A stretch of 64,000 bases of DNA, taken from contig JAHDKI010000015.1 of NCBI GenBank assembly GCA_018436925.1, positions 93,187 through 157,186 on the forward strand, given 5' to 3'. Both the position numbers and the translations under genes were made by a program. The DNA is from Syntrophaceae bacterium (lineage in GTDB: Bacteria; Desulfobacterota; Syntrophia; Syntrophales; Smithellaceae). Below the pieces are notes generated by a model. The model did no database searches, had not been told where the DNA came from, and saw nothing but the letters and a program-made list of their open reading frames with translations. This document shows, in pieces, positions 62,657 through 64,000 of this stretch; the stretch's first letter is position 1; the number at the start of each line of letters is the position of its first letter.

Positions 62657-62689
62657 TCGGGGAGCGGGCCGAAAGCCCGCTCCCCGAAA
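62657..62689 (+). terminator. strong hairpin after the FKBP gene
   Basis: A 14-bp perfect stem, left arm TTCGGGGAGCGGGC and its exact complement, with loop CGAAA. It has no T-run afterwards; instead a second inverted repeat AAACGG-CCATGT-CCGTTT (62688-62705) follows at once. It probably ends the FKBP transcript or protects its 3' end. Confidence 0.6.
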
Positions 62690-62719
62690 CGGCCATGTCC
62701 GTTTAGGATTCAATTTGTC

Positions 62720-62749
62720 TTGACTTGCCCGTTTTGTTGTTTCTATACT
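62720..62749 (+). promoter_or_regulatory. sigma-70 promoter of the PAS-domain gene
   Basis: TTGACT (62720-62725), 18-base spacer, TATACT (62744-62749). Initiation near 62756 would leave a leader of about 28 bases before ATG 62784. Confidence 0.55.
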
Positions 62750-62783
62750 CGGCGCACAACCCTGAAAGAGGCGTCTGAACGGT

Positions 62784-64000
62784 ATGTCGTCGAAGGTTTT
62801 TATAGATCCGCACACAAAGCAAAACGGTGAGGAGCCTCTGCCGGATTTTGATTCTCCTTCCGATGTTTTCGAGGTGCTCTTTGAGGGCGCCAGCGTGGGG
62901 CTGTTTGTTTTGCAAAACGGCTTAATCCGATTAGCCAATGGCGCGCTCGCTGAAATTTTGGGCTATCCGGCGGCCGACGCGCTGATCGGCAAATCCTTTT
63001 CTGACTTTGTCCATTCCGATGACCAAGCCTCGCTCTATCCGGACGTTCTGCTTTCGGCGGATGTTTATTGCCCGGATGATCCAAGCTTGCGAATGCTCCG
63101 GAAGGACGGCGCAACCGTGCGGGTGCAGGTTGGGGGGCGGGTGATTTGCATACGAGGAGCCAAGGCGTTCGCCGGTTTTCTTGTCGACGTCGATCCTCTG
63201 TCCAACCGTCTCGATACGCTCAATGATTCCCTCCAGCGCTATGAGACGATTCTGGATGATGTCGACGTTCAGTTAAGCGAGATTGATTTAAAGGGGAATA
63301 TCACGTTTATCAACGATGCGGGATGCCGGATGTGGAAGCTTCCGCGCGAAGAGCTGATGGGGATGAACTACCGGCATTACATGAAGGACAAGGATGTTCG
63401 TCAGTACGACGAGCTATACCGGCGGGTGTATTACACGGGGATTCCGGTGAAGAACATCATTTTGGAGGTGGTGGATCGGGAAGGCGTTCGGCGGACGATT
63501 GAGAAATCCGTGTCCCTGGCTCGCGACGCGTCGGGGAAGATTTACGGATTTCGGATGGTATCGCGCGACATTACCGACAAGCGGGAGTCGGAGAAGAAGC
63601 TGGCGGAGCACCGTTCGAGGCTGGAGGCGATCTTCGGGAGCGTGAAGGATGCGATCTTAACGGTGGATCCGGAGTTGACCTTGATTGATGCCAACGCATC
63701 GACGGAGACGATCTGCGGGATCGGCGTGAAGGGGATCGCGGGGAAGCCGTTATCATCGTGCCAGACGAAGTGCGGTCAAGCCTGCCGAGCCGTGTTGAAA
63801 CAGACGCTGGAGAAGAAGACGGCGGTGCGCGAATACCGGATTGAATGCGGGCATAAGTCTCGTCCTCAGCAGGTGGTGAGCGTGTCGAGTTCACCGTTGA
63901 TGGATCCGTTGGGGAACTTTTTGGGGGCGGTGCTGGTCATTCGGGACATCACCCTGATCCGTGACGTGGAGCGGGAGTTGCGAGAGCGCAACTCTTTTCA
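62784..64000 (+). CDS. PAS-domain signalling protein, 3' end cut by the window
   Basis: An open frame from ATG 62784 to the last base (405 codons) with no stop. It holds three PAS modules: about 35-135 (G-L-F-V-L-Q-N-G-L-I-R, H-S-D-D-Q), about 150-275 (F-I-N-D-A-G-C-R-M-W-K, ending in R-D-I-T-D-K-R) and about 275-400 (I-L-T-V-D-P-E-L-T-L-I-D-A-N, ending in I-R-D-I-T). The third carries C-Q-T-K-C-G-Q-A-C, a cysteine pattern common in PAS domains of sigma-54 activators and kinases of deltaproteobacteria. The output domain lies beyond the window, so histidine kinase or sigma-54 activator remain open. Confidence 0.85.
   Translation, partial: MSSKVFIDPHTKQNGEEPLPDFDSPSDVFEVLFEGASVGLFVLQNGLIRLANGALAEILGYPAADALIGKSFSDFVHSDDQASLYPDVLLSADVYCPDDPSLRMLRKDGATVRVQVGGRVICIRGAKAFAGFLVDVDPLSNRLDTLNDSLQRYETILDDVDVQLSEIDLKGNITFINDAGCRMWKLPREELMGMNYRHYMKDKDVRQYDELYRRVYYTGIPVKNIILEVVDREGVRRTIEKSVSLARDASGKIYGFRMVSRDITDKRESEKKLAEHRSRLEAIFGSVKDAILTVDPELTLIDANASTETICGIGVKGIAGKPLSSCQTKCGQACRAVLKQTLEKKTAVREYRIECGHKSRPQQVVSVSSSPLMDPLGNFLGAVLVIRDITLIRDVERELRERNSF

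Overview
The window looks like chromosomal DNA of a GC-moderate Gram-negative anaerobe, most likely a deltaproteobacterium (Desulfobacterota, Syntrophobacterales-like). This is an inference from gene content. The signs are an outer-membrane capsule export set (Wza-like, Wzz, Wzi), a nadA-mfd-PpiC-PpiC-uvrA gene order, a PflX-type radical SAM protein, a periplasmic-binding hybrid histidine kinase with many PAS domains, an HD-GYP response regulator, and toxin-antitoxin debris among repeats. No rRNA, tRNA, CRISPR array, transposase or integrase was seen.

Layout. (1) 1-11.1 kb, plus strand: the end of a surface-polysaccharide operon (flippase, GT4, phosphoglycosyl transferase). An unusual block follows, holding a BKACE-type beta-keto acid cleavage enzyme, two ATP-grasp ligases, two tandem CapK/PaaK-like adenylating enzymes, a DegT aminotransferase and a second small phosphoglycosyl transferase. 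(2) 11.1-17.1 kb: an accessory zone with two DUF4143 AAA ATPases and an AbiE-like pair. They are separated by composite intergenic repeats built of degenerate 7-bp units. (3) 17.1-29.9 kb: a visibly AT-rich glycan cluster (Wzx, methyltransferase, pyruvyl transferase, GT9, Wzy-like polymerase, five further glycosyltransferases and a nucleotidyltransferase-kinase fusion). (4) 29.9-32.1 kb: more heptad repeats, an intact VapBC pair, a broken XRE antitoxin, and a HigB-like toxin remnant beside an intact antitoxin. (5) 32.1-41.6 kb: the assembly and export core. WcaJ-type initiator and GalE are on plus. A shared hairpin terminator separates them from the minus-strand SLBB/Wza-like protein, Wzz, Wzi and a radical SAM protein. 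(6) 41.7-45.2 kb: a four-helix-bundle (23S IVS-type) pseudogene between inverted heptad arrays, a patatin-like protein, proA and nadD. (7) 45.3-60.3 kb, minus strand: hybrid histidine kinase, HD-GYP regulator, uvrA, two PpiC rotamases, mfd and nadA. (8) 60.4-64 kb, plus strand: moeA, an FKBP lipoprotein and the start of a PAS-domain signalling protein cut by the window edge.

How it works together. Regions 1, 3 and 5 together encode a Wzx/Wzy-type envelope glycan. A phosphoglycosyl transferase primes undecaprenyl phosphate, glycosyltransferases extend, Wzx flips, Wzy polymerises under Wzz control, and the SLBB protein with Wzi exports and anchors the polymer. The BKACE/ATP-grasp/CapK/DegT block probably makes or attaches an amide- or acyl-linked decoration, which I could not match to a pathway I know. 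The accessory modules sit at the seams between these segments. They are consistently bordered by the heptad-periodic repeats, which are the most striking unexplained feature of the window.
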